A stretch of DNA of 64,000 nt, from contig NZ_KQ031391.1 of assembly GCF_000966285.1 (NCBI RefSeq), forward strand, positions 6,696,430 to 6,760,429. Reading direction: 5' to 3'. Positions 44,294-53,424 of this stretch are shown here, in pieces. The translations under genes and the position numbers were made by a program. Every line of letters starts with the position of its first letter. Within the stretch, counting starts at the first letter, position 1. This stretch comes from Pseudofrankia sp. DC12. GTDB lineage: Bacteria > Actinomycetota > Actinomycetes > Frankiales > Frankiaceae. The notes under the pieces are model-generated. The model did not search any database. It was not told the DNA's origin and worked only from the letters and a program-made list of their open reading frames with translations.

Positions 44294-44468
44294 TCGAACC
44301 GTGGTTATCGGTGAGATCGATCAAGTTGTGGGGTCTCGGTGGCCGTGATGCGGGCGGCGTAGACCCGGTGCGCCTTGCGCTCGGCCGGGCCGGCGGACTC
44401 GGCAGCGAGGGCGGCTGTTGCTGTCAAAACTTTTGACGGTCGGCGGTCGGGTCCGACAGGGTGGGTGG

Positions 44469-44744
44469 GTGAGCGATGACCCGACGGTTGGTTTCCTGAA
44501 GGCGGATGTGGCGCGGTTCTGCGCCGGCCTGGACGATCTGGCGCCTGCGATCCGGCTGCGGCTCGTTGTTGAGCTGCGGCAGGCGCTGGACGAGGTGACG
44601 GACACGGCGTTGGACAGCGGGATGGCTGCGGCGAGGGCGGAGGGCTGGGGGCTGCGGCAGATCGGCGGCCTGGTGGGTCTGTCGCACGAGAAGGTCCGCT
44701 ACCGGCTCGCCCGGGCGGAGAGCGAGCCGGCCGGGCCCTCCTAG
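44469..44744 (+). CDS. Small transposon-borne HTH protein (copy 1)
   Basis: The 91-residue protein contains a C-terminal HTH, GWGLRQIGGLVGLSHEKVRYRLA, after a helical part (FLKADVARFCAGLDDLAP). It is convergent with the transposase gene; the two stops overlap. Just upstream lies the palindrome GTCAAAACTTTTGAC (44432-44446), a likely operator. It is probably a transposition regulator particular to this Tn3 subfamily. Confidence 0.7.
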   Translation: MSDDPTVGFLKADVARFCAGLDDLAPAIRLRLVVELRQALDEVTDTALDSGMAAARAEGWGLRQIGGLVGLSHEKVRYRLARAESEPAGPS

Positions 44745-45259
44745 CCCAGGGCTGTGGCCTCGGCGGGCTTGCGGGTGGATCGGAGCTGGCCTCCGGCGAC
44801 CTCGGCGGGCAGCGCGAAGCTGTACCGGCCGTGGAAGTTGATGTGGGCGAACTTCAGCGGCGAGAGGCGGGCGATGTCCTCGTCGCGGACGTGGATGCCC
44901 TCGGCTCGCATCTCGTCGATGATCTGCTGGAAGTAGACCGTGTTCCACAGGACGACGATGTTGAGGATCAGTCCCAGTGCCCCGAGCTGGTCTTCCTGTC
45001 CCTCGCGGTAGGACTGCCGTAGCTCGCCCTTCTGCCCGTGGAAGATCTTGCGGGCGAGGTTGTGGCGGGACTCCTGCCGGTTGAGCTGGGTGTTCACGCG
45101 CCGCCGTAGCAGTTCGTCGGCGAAGTAGGTGGACAGGTAGGCGCTGCGGTCGAGACGGCCGATCTCCATGATTGCCTTGCCGGTGGGGGTGGGCTTGCCG
45201 CCGGGTGCCAGCACGCGCAAGACCTCGGAGGCCTTGATCGTGCCGGAGTGCAGGGAGCC
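44741..45259 (-). pseudogene. Tn3-family transposase, C-terminal piece (copy 1)
   Basis: It encodes the last 172 residues of the transposase at 59.9-61.4 kb, including the catalytic Glu region NRQESRHNLARKIFHGQKGEL and LILNIVVLWNTVYFQQII. At 45259 the match ends abruptly and unrelated sequence follows. It cannot act without the two catalytic Asp residues. Confidence 0.88.
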
Positions 45260-45302
45260 CGCGACGTGTCCATTCACGGGTGTGACCCGTGCTGATGCTG
45301 TT

Positions 45303-45406
45303 TCAGGCTGTGGTGGCGACCGGGATCGGTAGCCAGGGTCGGCCGGCGAGGACGTGGTGGATGGCGTCGAGGGCGCGGATGCCGTGGTCGCGGGCGGACA
45401 CGAGGT
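45303..45406 (-). pseudogene. Short remnant, possibly an IS transposase tail
   Basis: About 33 residues (HGIRALDAIHHVLAGRPWLPI, then PVATTA and stop) have coding-like composition and end in a TGA near the hairpin CACGGGT-GTG-ACCCGTG (45275-45291). I cannot assign the family. It lies at the junction between the transposase fragment and the metF-like fragment. Confidence 0.3.
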
Positions 45407-45940
45407 GGCGGCGATGGGAGGACGCAGCATCGCCTGCGTGAACTCGCGTGACCGCAACCTGCTCGGGTTCCGCCGCGACCTGCTCACCGCCGCGGCCTAC
45501 GGCGTCGACGAGTTCCTGTTCGTCCACGGAGACAGACCCACCGCCGGGAACCGGACCAGCGACCTCACCGTCCACGCCGTGATCGACGAGGCCCGCGCGG
45601 CCGGCGATGATCCGGTTTTCGCGGACCGGCCGGCGTTCCGGGTCGGCGCCGCGGCGGGCCTGCTCCCGCCGCCTGGAGACGCGCGGCCGACTTCCTGTTC
45701 GTCCAGGTCAGCTACCCGGTGACGCGCTGCTGCGGTGGCGTGACGCCCATCCGGTCGAGCTGCCCGTCTACGCCGGCGTCATGGTCCTCGCGAGCGCTGG
45801 GATGGCGCGCCGCCTCGCCGCGGCCATCCCCGACATCGCCATCCCCGACGACCTCGTCCACGCCGTCGGCAGGGACCCGGCTGCCGGTGTCGAAGCCGCC
45901 TGCGACCAGGTACTACGGCTGCGCGACAGCGGCGAGCGGG
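45405..45940 (+). pseudogene. Partial duplicate of the MTHFR-like gene
   Basis: From EVAAMGGRSIACVNSRDRNLLG onwards it follows the gene at 43237 closely (about 90% identical bases) but lacks the first 65 codons. A small deletion near 45670-45725 shifts the frame between AAGLLPPP and DALLRWRDAHPVELPV. The match ends at LRLRDSG, leaving out the last 20 residues. Confidence 0.8.
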
Positions 45941-46442
45941 AGCGAACGTGCGTTATGACGGCTGACTCCTCACGGTTGGTCCGTCTGCGTTCTCGTGGTT
46001 GGGCATGAACCTGTAGCCGCCGTTCCGAACACCGCGGGCGTCGATTGTGCGTCACATCACGCTGGCGGGCGGGTGCCGCGCCGCGTCCGTTGGCCGGCGC
46101 CGAACATCGGCGACCAGCGCATTTCCCATCCTGCGGCGCGCCCTGGCCGCCATTTCGACCTGCACGATCAGCACGGAAGGGCCCCCGGCGAGACCGCGGG
46201 TGGGTGCCTATACACCCCCTCTCGGGCGCACACACAATGCCACTTCCGCTAGTTCGATCATGATTTGTGGCGCTGCTGAGCACGCCGGTTGAAGATTCGG
46301 CCAGTGGGCGGCTGGGAGGCCCCCGTGCGGCGGCGGGGCCCGCGGAGCGCGGTGCCACGCGGGTCGGCGCGCACCCGCGGCCCGGCGGTGGCGGGTCGGT
46401 GGCGTGTCCGGGTCCGTTCCCGCTGCTGCGGCGCGGGTCCGC
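45941..46442. other. Stretch without recognisable genes
   Basis: Several overlapping frames exist but none shows a known motif or a good start. It is probably transposon debris between the metF-like fragment and the IS4-like remnant. Confidence 0.4.
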
Positions 46443-46800
46443 TCGTTCTGGCGAGCCTGATCGTGGCCGGCGCGTCGTAGCGGATCCCGTGCTGCCCAGG
46501 GCTTTTGACCTTGTAGTGGTTGTGGCGGGCGCGGCGCACGACCCGGGGGTAGCCGCGCTCGCGGCGCTCGTTGAGCTTCTCGGGCCGGGTGATGTCCGCG
46601 TGGACGCGGGCGAGGGCCCGCGCCTCGTGGTCAGGGGGAAGAAGACGGGTCACCGACCCGTCGACGAACGAGGCGCATGGTGCGCGTGTAGCGGACTCTG
46701 TCCGGGTCGATCCCGGCCGCGGTGGCCCCCTGGCAGATCAGCGCCGCGATCGTGAAGTGGGTCAGCAGGTAGCCCCAGATCTCCTGGTCGATGTACGACC
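46443..46800 (-). pseudogene. IS4-like transposase, C-terminal remnant with frameshift
   Basis: First frame: YIDQEIWGYLLTHFTIAALI and DPDRVRYTRTMRLVRRRVG. After a shift near 46640 the other frame gives LNERRERGYPRVVRRARHNH, then YKVKSPGQHGI. This is the actinobacterial IS4-family pattern (DPDRxSFTRxLRxxRR ... RxxPRVVKR). The catalytic core upstream is absent. Confidence 0.6.
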
Positions 46801-47135
46801 ACAAGATGCCGCTGTTGCTCTTCCTGAACATGGCGAAACTCAACCGGCATCCCGAATATCTGCTCGAAGCCCTCCTGCACGAGTCCCTGCACGTCGTCTT
46901 CTTCGACGTCGTGCTGGTGCGCGGCATCATGCCCGCCGGCTACCGCCAGGGCACCGGGCTGGCCGTGCGGGTGCCCTGGGGCGCCGCCGGGCGTTTCATG
47001 GACGCCCTGCGCGTCACCCAGACGCTGCACGTCTACTCCTACATCGCGTTGATGTACGCCGACATGCTCCGGGTCGGCCGACGTGACCACGACGAGACGA
47101 TGGCGCTGCTGCTCGCGACGATCGGGGTCGAGTAG
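46797..47135 (+). pseudogene. C-terminal fragment of an HExxH-motif protein
   Basis: The 112-codon frame has YLLEALLHESLHVVFFD (HExxH form HESLH), then RVPWGAAGRFMDALRVTQTLHVYSYIALMYADM. The order HESLH, FD, PWG and LHVY resembles the C-terminal half of aKG-HExxH-type peptide beta-hydroxylases, enzymes found in RiPP clusters; this is an inference. Its 5' part is replaced by the IS4-like remnant and its last codons lie inside a transposon end. Confidence 0.4.
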
Positions 47136-47207
47136 GAACGGAACAGCAAGTCGGGGTTGGTGTCACATTTGTTGACACTGCTGGCGTTGGCCGGTCAGGC
47201 TGGCCGG

Positions 47208-47474
47208 GTGAGTTCGGAGAAGGTCGCGTTCCTGCGGGCGGATGTGGAGCGGCTGTGCTCTGAGCTGGCCGAACTGGCGCCCGCGCCGCGGCTGCGGATG
47301 TTGACGGAGTTGCGGGCCGCGCTGGAGGAGGTGACCTCGCCGGCGCTGGCGGCGGCGATGGCCGCCGCTCAGGACGAGGGGTGGGGGCTGCGGCGGATCG
47401 GTGCGTTCGTCGGGCTGTCACACGAGCAGGTTCGGCGCACGCTCGCGGCCAGCGCGCCCGTGGTCGGTGAGTAG
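47208..47474 (+). CDS. Small transposon-borne HTH protein (transposon B)
   Basis: The 88-residue homologue of the gene at 44469: FLRADVERLCSELAELAPAPRL then the HTH GWGLRRIGAFVGLSHEQVRRTLA. A dyad GTGTCA-CATTTGT-TGACAC (47160-47178) lies upstream, in the position of the GTCAAAACTTTTGAC palindrome of the other copies. It ends 7 bp from the transposase stop, tail to tail. Confidence 0.7.
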   Translation: MSSEKVAFLRADVERLCSELAELAPAPRLRMLTELRAALEEVTSPALAAAMAAAQDEGWGLRRIGAFVGLSHEQVRRTLAASAPVVGE

Positions 47475-47481
47475 CCGGGCG

Positions 47482-50389
47482 TCACTGGGTGGGCGACGGG
47501 GACCGCAGGGGCCGGAGCCGGCCGGCGCGGATGTCGTCGGGCAGCGAGAAGTTGTAGCGGCCGAGCATTCTGAGGTGATCGAACCCGAGCGGTGAGAGCC
47601 GGGCGACGTCGGCGACCGCGGTGGGTTTGCCTTCGTCGCGGATCTGGTCGAGGGCGCGGGCGGTGTAGACGGTGTTCCACAGAACGCAGACGTTGGTCAG
47701 GAGTCCGAGGGCGCCGAGCTGGTCTTCCTGGCCTTCGCGGTAGCGCTGGCGCAGTTCGCCCTTCTGGCCGTGGCAGATCTTGCGGCAGAGCTGGTGGCGG
47801 GACTCCTGCCGGTTGAGCTGGGTGTTGACCCTCCGCCGGAGGAGCTCGTCGTCGTAGTAGCCGGCGAGGTAGGCGGAGCGGTCGAGCCGGCCGAGCTCGA
47901 TGAGCGCCCGTCCGATCGGGGTGGGAGTGCCGCCGCCGGCGAGGTAGCGGAACAGTTCGGCGGGGCGCACGGCGCCGGTGAGCAGGGAGCCTGCGACGCG
48001 CAGCAGGTCGTCCCAGTTGTCTGTGATGATCTTGGTGTTGATGCGGGTGCGGATGAGGTTGTTGACCGGGCCGTAGTGGGCGTGCGGGTCGACGCGGTGG
48101 AGGGTGGCGGAACCGGCGTCGGCCAGGCGTGGGGAGAACTGCCAGCCGAGGAGCCGGAAGATCCCGAAGCCCATTTCGGAGGCGCCGGAGGTGTCGGAGG
48201 TGACCTCGACCGGGCGCAGTGAGGTCTCCTGGTCGAGGAGGCCTTCGAGCAGGTAGTACCAGTCCTTCGGGGTTCCCGGGATCACGATGCCGTGGAAGCC
48301 GGTGAACTGGTCGGACGTGAAGTTGTAGTAGGTGACCCCGCGGGCGCCGTGGCCGAAGTACTTCGGGTTGGGCCCGGCGTTGAGGGTGCGCACGGGGACG
48401 ACGAAGCGCAGGCCGTCGGCGGAGGCGAGTTCGCCGCCGCCCCAGGCGGCGACCAGCGGCAGAGCCATGTGGTAGTCGACGAGGGCGGCGTTGGCCGCGG
48501 TGAGGGTGGCGGCGCGGATGTAGTTCTGCTCGACCCAGAACAGCCGGTCGAGCGCGAGTGCTGGCACGGTGTCGGAGGCGACAGCGGCCAGGCCGACATT
48601 CATCGCCTGGGCTGCGAGCACCGCCGCCACCGACACGATCATGTCGTCGCGGCGCGACGGGGCGTCGGAGACGTGGGTGAAGTGGTCCAGGCAGCCGGTC
48701 CAGCGGTGTACCTCGAGGAGCGCCTCGGGCAGGTCGACGACCGGGATCCGAGCGTCGACATCGGCGCGCAGCGCCGCGAGAGACGCCGGTTCGTCGAGCT
48801 TGTCCAGGCCGGTGAGCACGAGGCGGTCGCGGCCGTCGCGCTGTTCGATCCGGATTGACGGATTCGAGGCCAGGCCGTCGGCGAGCCTGCGGTAGGCGGT
48901 GTCGAGCCGGCCGGCCCACCGTTGCACGTCGACGCCGGGTTCGGGGTTCAGGCCGAGGTCGGCGCAGATGCGCGGCCGTTCCTTCTCCCACGCGTCGCCG
49001 GTGAGCAGGCCGGCGGTCGGGTCGCCCCACTTGCGCAGGCCGGGCACGAACACCTCGTGGCGGCGCAGTGCCTCGCGGAGCCGTTCGACGGTGGCGACAG
49101 TGTAGGCGCGGGTGTCGACCGTCCCGGCCTTGTCGCCGTCGGTCGGGAAGACCCGCCGGTGCCAGGCGGCGGTCAGCACGTCGGCGGGCACGCTGTCCGG
49201 CGGGATGGGCGTGCGGCTGCGCCGGCGGGGCAGGCCGGCGAGGAACTCAAGCGCTTCGAGGGTTTGGCGGCCCTGGCGGTTGTTGGCGTCGAAGCCGATG
49301 ACGGCCAACAGCCGGGGCAGGAACCGGCGGATTGTGGCGTGGCGGTCCAGCAGCTCGGTCAGGAAGTTGTCGTCGGGTTCGCGGGCGAGTTGGCAGATGG
49401 TGGCGGCCGCCGCGTCCACGGCGGCGACGTCCAGCTCGGAGAGCGCCTGGCGCAGGTCGCCGGCCGGGTCGGCGGCGATCTGCCCGATGGCCAGCCAGGC
49501 CCGGCGCAGCACCAGCGCTGCCCCGTCGAGGTCCTTGAGGGTGCGCAGCCGTTCCCGGCCGGCGCGGAACCCGGAGGTGCGGACCAGGTCGCCGACGACG
49601 AGGTCGAACACCTGCGAACCGGGCCAGCGCGGTGATCCGCCCCGCCGGCACGGCGCTGAGGTCCCAGCCCGCCGCGCCCAGCCCGTCGATCTCGACGTAG
49701 CGGTCCAGGGCCTTCACGACCCCGGCGCCGCTGATGTCGGTCGGGCTGCGGCGCAGCCGGTCGAGCCGCGACAGCCGCCGACCCGCCTCGACCACGACAA
49801 GCTGCTCGAGGTCGGCGCGCTGAGGTGGACTGGGCGCGGCGGCCAGCAGCCGGTACTGGCGGGCGGCGGTGCGTTCCCGGATGCTCGCGACGAGGCGCTC
49901 GAGCACCGTCACACCGGGCAGCAGCACCTTCGCCTCGACGAGCCGGTTGGTGGCCAGGTCGAACAGGACGCTGGGCCGTTCGTTGGTGTGCCAGGCCCGC
50001 AGGAACAGCCAGCGAGCCAGCGCCCACCACTGCGACGGCCCGAAGACCTGATAGCCGTAGGCATCGCGGATCTGCGCCTGATGGTCCCAGCGCGCCTCGT
50101 GCTCCCCGTAGCCCTTCAGGTCATCGGGGACGAGGCCGAGCTGCTCGGCGACGTAGTCGACGACCACCGCCGGAACGTCCGCCGGGGCGGGCAGGAACGT
50201 GCCGAGGAAGCGCACGGTGCCCAGCTGCACGGCCCAGCCCAGCTCGTTGCGCCGGCCGTTCGCGGCCGTCGCCCGCCTGCGCGCGTCCGCGTCCAGGTGG
50301 AAGAACCCGCCCAGCTGCACCGCGTCCGGCGCCGCGTTGAACCGGCCGTACCGACCGCGCTGCTCGTCCGTGAGGAAGTTGACCGGCAC
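47482..50389 (-). pseudogene. Tn3-family transposase of transposon B, frameshifted
   Basis: The N-terminal part (MPVNFLTDEQRGRYGRF) reads to ITALARFAG near 49612, where the frame changes and continues at VFDLVVGDLVRTSGFRAG. Comparison with the intact transposase suggests that about 30-35 residues are missing at this point, so it is a deletion with frameshift. The catalytic core downstream looks complete: ASADGLRFVVPV, VTSDTSGASEMGFGI and NRQESRHQLCRKI. The element can no longer move by itself. Confidence 0.85.
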
Positions 50390-50589
50390 CCCGCGCCCCC
50401 ATCGCCCGATCGACGCTCGTCACAGGCATCGTTCCAGCCGCCCTTCCGTCCGCTCCGTGGGGTTCGTCCTGAACTGCCCCGAGGCGATGTGTCCGCACCC
50501 GCGTCGAGGAGAGATCCAGCACTTGATAGCGTGACGCCCGTGTGCGACTTCTGGCACTGTTCACCATTCCGCACGTTGAGGATCTGAGC

Positions 50590-51453
50590 ATGATTAGCCC
50601 GTACGTGCGCCGGTACCGGCTCGCACAGGAGTTGAGAAAGCGCCGCGAGGCCGCCGGGCTGAACCACCTGGAGCTCGCGAGGAGCATCGGGGTCGACCGG
50701 TCGAAGATCTCCCGGCTGGAGAACGGCCGGGTCTCCCCGGACATCAACGACGTGATGAAGCTGCTCGAGGCGCTCGGCGTCGAGGGAGCGGAGTGGACCA
50801 GCCTCCTGACGATCGCCCAGGACGCGGCGACCAGGGGCTGGTGGGAGTCGGGCGCCCGGGTGATGGGCGAGCGGCAGGCCCTGTACGCGGACCTTGAGGC
50901 CGGGGCGGTGGGCATCCGCGAGTACCAGCCAAGTTCCGTGCCTGGCCTGCTGCAGACGGCCGAGTACGCCCGCGCACGGCTGCTGGTCACGGGAGTCATG
51001 CCCGCGGGTGAGGCCACCGTCGAGGGCGTGCTGGAGGGCCGGGCGGGCCGGCAGCGGATGCTGCGGCGCCCTGGTGCTCCGAGCTACGAGCTGCTGATCG
51101 ACGAGGCCGCGGTCCGGCGGCCGTCCGCGCCGCTGCCGGTGATGCGCGAGCAGCTCCTGCACCTGGCTGCCCGGGCCGCCGAGAAGAACGTCACGGTGCG
51201 CGTGCTGCCGATCGAGGCGGTGGTGCGCGACTTCCAGACGCTGCCGGGAGCGCTGTCGCTCTACGCCTATCCCGACCCCGGCGACCCGGTGGTGGCGGCG
51301 ATCGAGTCGATCACCACCGATGTCATCGTGACCGATCCGGTTCAGGTCGCCCGCTACGCCGAGCGGTACGACCTGCTGGCCGAGGTGGCGCTGTCCCCCG
51401 ACGACAGCGTCGAGTTCATCAGCCAGGCCGCGACGAAGCTGCCTGACCGTTAG
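50590..51453 (+). CDS. XRE-family regulator with DUF5753
   Basis: The 287-residue protein has an N-terminal XRE HTH (LRKRREAAGLNHLELARSIGVDRSKISRLENG) and the DUF5753 domain typical of actinobacteria (REYQPSSVPGLLQTAEYARA, LLIDEAAVRRP, LPGALSLYAYPDPGDPVV). Such proteins pair with small DUF397 proteins, as here, in developmental or antibiotic regulation (WhiJ-like). It could control the radical SAM operon downstream. GAGG lies a few bases before the ATG. Confidence 0.9.
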   Translation: MISPYVRRYRLAQELRKRREAAGLNHLELARSIGVDRSKISRLENGRVSPDINDVMKLLEALGVEGAEWTSLLTIAQDAATRGWWESGARVMGERQALYADLEAGAVGIREYQPSSVPGLLQTAEYARARLLVTGVMPAGEATVEGVLEGRAGRQRMLRRPGAPSYELLIDEAAVRRPSAPLPVMREQLLHLAARAAEKNVTVRVLPIEAVVRDFQTLPGALSLYAYPDPGDPVVAAIESITTDVIVTDPVQVARYAERYDLLAEVALSPDDSVEFISQAATKLPDR

Positions 51454-51465
51454 GAAGCGATCACT

Positions 51466-51960
51466 ATGAACAGTGCCGTGAGCACGCCCGCCATCGCCCC
51501 CCTCGTCACCACCTCTTGGCGCAAGTCCACGCGCAGCGAGCCGACCGCCAACTGTGTTGAGGTGGCCGCGGCCGGAGCTGGCGCGGCTCGTCGGATAGGG
51601 GTCCGCGACTCCAAGTTTCCGTCGGGCCCCGACCTGTGGTTCACCCCGGACGTCTGGGCGGCCTTCGTCGACGAGGCCAGGAGGCCGGCCGGCGCGCAGA
51701 TCCGGGACGGCGGCGGGGACGGCGGCGTCATCACCGGGCACATCCCGGCCGAGCAGGTCCCGGCGGACTTCCGCAGGGACGACAAGGTCTTCGAGCCGGG
51801 GCGGCAGGCGATCACGGTGCGGGGCGCCGCCGGTCTGGGCGGCCCGGTCCTCTACTTCACCGAGACTGAGTGGGATGCCTTCGTCGCCGGCGTGACGGCC
51901 GGCGAGTTCGACGACCTGCTCGGCGGCCTGGCGGAGGAGCCAGAGCCGCACGGCCGGTAG
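51466..51960 (+). CDS. DUF397-domain protein
   Basis: The 164-residue protein contains a DUF397 unit (WRKSTRSEPTANCVEVA, VRDSKFPSGPDLWFTPDVWAAFVDEAR) and a second, weaker tail unit (LYFTETEWDAFVAGVTAGEFD). DUF397 proteins are the standard partners of XRE/DUF5753 regulators, probably antagonising them. It is 12 bp after the regulator and followed by a strong terminator. Confidence 0.88.
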   Translation: MNSAVSTPAIAPLVTTSWRKSTRSEPTANCVEVAAAGAGAARRIGVRDSKFPSGPDLWFTPDVWAAFVDEARRPAGAQIRDGGGDGGVITGHIPAEQVPADFRRDDKVFEPGRQAITVRGAAGLGGPVLYFTETEWDAFVAGVTAGEFDDLLGGLAEEPEPHGR

Positions 51961-51979
51961 CGCGACCGACATCGCCGGT

Positions 51980-52022
51980 CGTCAGGGGCCGCAGCCGTTC
52001 CAGAGGGCTGCGGCCCCTGACG
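51980..52022. terminator. 17-bp stem-loop after the DUF397 gene
   Basis: CGTCAGGGGCCGCAGCC and its perfect complement enclose 9 bases, 19 bp after the DUF397 stop. It isolates the regulator pair from the radical SAM operon. Confidence 0.8.
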
Positions 52023-52112
52023 CGTTCTCGCGCTCTTCCGCCCCGCCGCGCGGCGCTGAAAACCCGTCAGGGGCTTGTCACGTTCGGTCTGGACTCGGAT
52101 ACTGCCTCCACG

Positions 52113-52220
52113 ATGTGTGTTGCTGCACTGTGCAGAGTGATGCGCAGTGCGACGCGCCCGCCGTCCGCGCCCCGGATCGGGCGCGCCGAGCCGGGGAGGG
52201 CCTGGCGTGAGTGGTGGTGA
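52113..52220 (+). CDS. Possible 35-residue peptide overlapping the first radical SAM gene
   Basis: ATG at 52113 opens a frame MCVAALCRVMRSATRPPSAP continuing to the aromatic end AWREWW and a TGA 14 bp inside the radical SAM gene. GATACT nine bases upstream could serve a near-leaderless start; there is no ribosome-binding site. The Trp-rich C-terminus and the overlap invite the idea of a precursor peptide, but the composition is otherwise Arg/Pro-rich as chance frames are here. Confidence 0.2.
   Translation: MCVAALCRVMRSATRPPSAPRIGRAEPGRAWREWW
52125..52150. promoter_or_regulatory. Dyad upstream of the radical SAM operon
   Basis: GCACTGTGCA and TGCGCAGTGC are complementary in 9 of 10 positions, with a 6-base spacer, about 60 bp before the first radical SAM start. 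It is a plausible operator for the nearby XRE/DUF5753 regulator. Confidence 0.4.
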
Positions 52221-53406
52221 CCGTCGCCTGCAGACTTCGCCGTACCTGACGCGCGTGATGCCGGGCGAGGCGTTCCCGGTCAGCTACTGGAGCGACACCT
52301 ACGGGCCCACCGCACCCACCGGGGAGCCACCGGGGCCCGGCGCGCTATTCGGGATCGTCGGCCTGGACGGCCGGATCGTGTGGCAGAGCGACCAGGCGAT
52401 GTTGGACCTGCTGCGCGCCAGTGCCGCGGGCCCAGCCGAGGCCAGCGCGCTGGCGGAACGGTTCGGCGCCGAACTGGTCGCCGTGGCGGTGGCCCGAAGC
52501 TGGCTGCAGGAGCCAGGCGAGCTGTGCCGGGGCTATCACCTGATCTCCGGCGAGATCGAGGTGACCGCGCACTGCAACTGGGGGTGCCAGTTCTGTCCCG
52601 TGGCGACCGATCCGAAGCCGCGGCGGACGATGCCGCTGGGGCTGTTCGAGGAGGTCGCGGCCAAGCTGGCGGCCGTTCCGACGCTGCGGTACGTGACGTT
52701 CCAGTTCTTCAACGAGCCGCTGCTCGACCGGCTGTTCACCGACCGGCTCGACGTGCTGGCGCGGCACAACCTGCAACTCGCGCTCTACACGAACGCCTCC
52801 GCGCTCACTCCCGACCGGATCGAGGCCCTGCGCCGGCCCGGGGCGCTGCGGCACCTGATCGTGAACCTGCCCTCCACCGACGAGGCCGAGTTCGCGCGCC
52901 TTACCGGCTCGCGGAGCTTCCAGCGGACCACGGCCAACCTGGACGCCGCGATCGAGGCCGGGTTTCCGGTCCAGGTCGTCGTCAACGGCGTCGGGGCGAG
53001 CCTGGCCCGCAACCTGGACGGCGTCCGCGCCCGGTACGAGCCCGCCGGCGTGGAGGTGTTCGCGAGCGCGACGTGCGACCGGGCCGGCGCCGTGGGCGGC
53101 GACTACTTCCAGAACATCGACATCCGGGGGCCGCTGACTGGCTGCGGCTGGCCGGTCCACCACGCCAACATCAGCGTCGCCGGCGACCTGTTCCTGTGCT
53201 GCAACGACTACTACCAGCGGGAACGGTTCGGCAACATCACCGCCGGCAGCATCCACGAGCTCATGACCAGCGACGCCGCGGTCGCGCTGCGCCGCCAGGT
53301 GTTCGGCGTCGACGACGCGCCGGCGGGCCTGCCGTGCCGGCGCTGCCACAACCAGCGGCTCGACTACGGCGCCCGCGAGTTCCGCCCCATCGCCACCTTC
53401 GGCTGA
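52207..53406 (+). CDS. Radical SAM/SPASM-type enzyme, first of the operon
   Basis: The 399-residue protein starts with about 110 residues containing IVWQSDQAMLDLLRASAAGP and AEASALAERF, which resemble a PqqD-like peptide-binding (RRE) domain; this is an inference. The radical SAM cluster motif is CNWGCQFC, with FFNEPLL as the SAM-binding GGEP counterpart. The C-terminus has CGWPVHH, a CC pair after the strand SVAGDLFL, GNITAGSIHEL and CRRCHNQR, a SPASM-like domain for extra iron-sulfur clusters. Such enzymes modify peptides or small molecules. GGAGGGCCTGGC precedes the GTG. Confidence 0.85.
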   Translation: MSGGDRRLQTSPYLTRVMPGEAFPVSYWSDTYGPTAPTGEPPGPGALFGIVGLDGRIVWQSDQAMLDLLRASAAGPAEASALAERFGAELVAVAVARSWLQEPGELCRGYHLISGEIEVTAHCNWGCQFCPVATDPKPRRTMPLGLFEEVAAKLAAVPTLRYVTFQFFNEPLLDRLFTDRLDVLARHNLQLALYTNASALTPDRIEALRRPGALRHLIVNLPSTDEAEFARLTGSRSFQRTTANLDAAIEAGFPVQVVVNGVGASLARNLDGVRARYEPAGVEVFASATCDRAGAVGGDYFQNIDIRGPLTGCGWPVHHANISVAGDLFLCCNDYYQRERFGNITAGSIHELMTSDAAVALRRQVFGVDDAPAGLPCRRCHNQRLDYGAREFRPIATFG

Positions 53407-53424
53407 CCGACCAGGAGCACCGCC

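Larger units (their letters stand above)
44416..45259. repeat. 844-bp direct repeat, copy 1
   Basis: This segment is repeated at 59615-60458 in the same orientation; both encoded proteins are identical over the shared part. It holds a small HTH gene and the 3' end of a Tn3 transposase gene. The left limit lies inside what is the terminal repeat of copy 2; the right limit cuts the transposase gene. The copies are 15,199 bp apart and bracket the radical SAM island. Confidence 0.93.
47124..50480. mobile_element. Tn3-family transposon B (HTH gene plus broken transposase)
   Basis: The left end (47124-47161) begins GGGGTCGAGTAGGAACGGAA and matches the 38-bp end of transposon C at 59584 in about 28 of 38 positions. 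The right end is less certain: on the minus strand from 50480 GGGGCAGTTCAGGACGAACC is a diverged match. No 5-bp target duplication is visible. The element holds only two genes, convergent. Confidence 0.6.

Noticed and set aside
47119..50485. Target-site duplication for transposon B
   Set aside because: The 5-bp flanks (CGATC left, GAGGC right) do not match, so no simple insertion can be claimed; the right end may also be misplaced.
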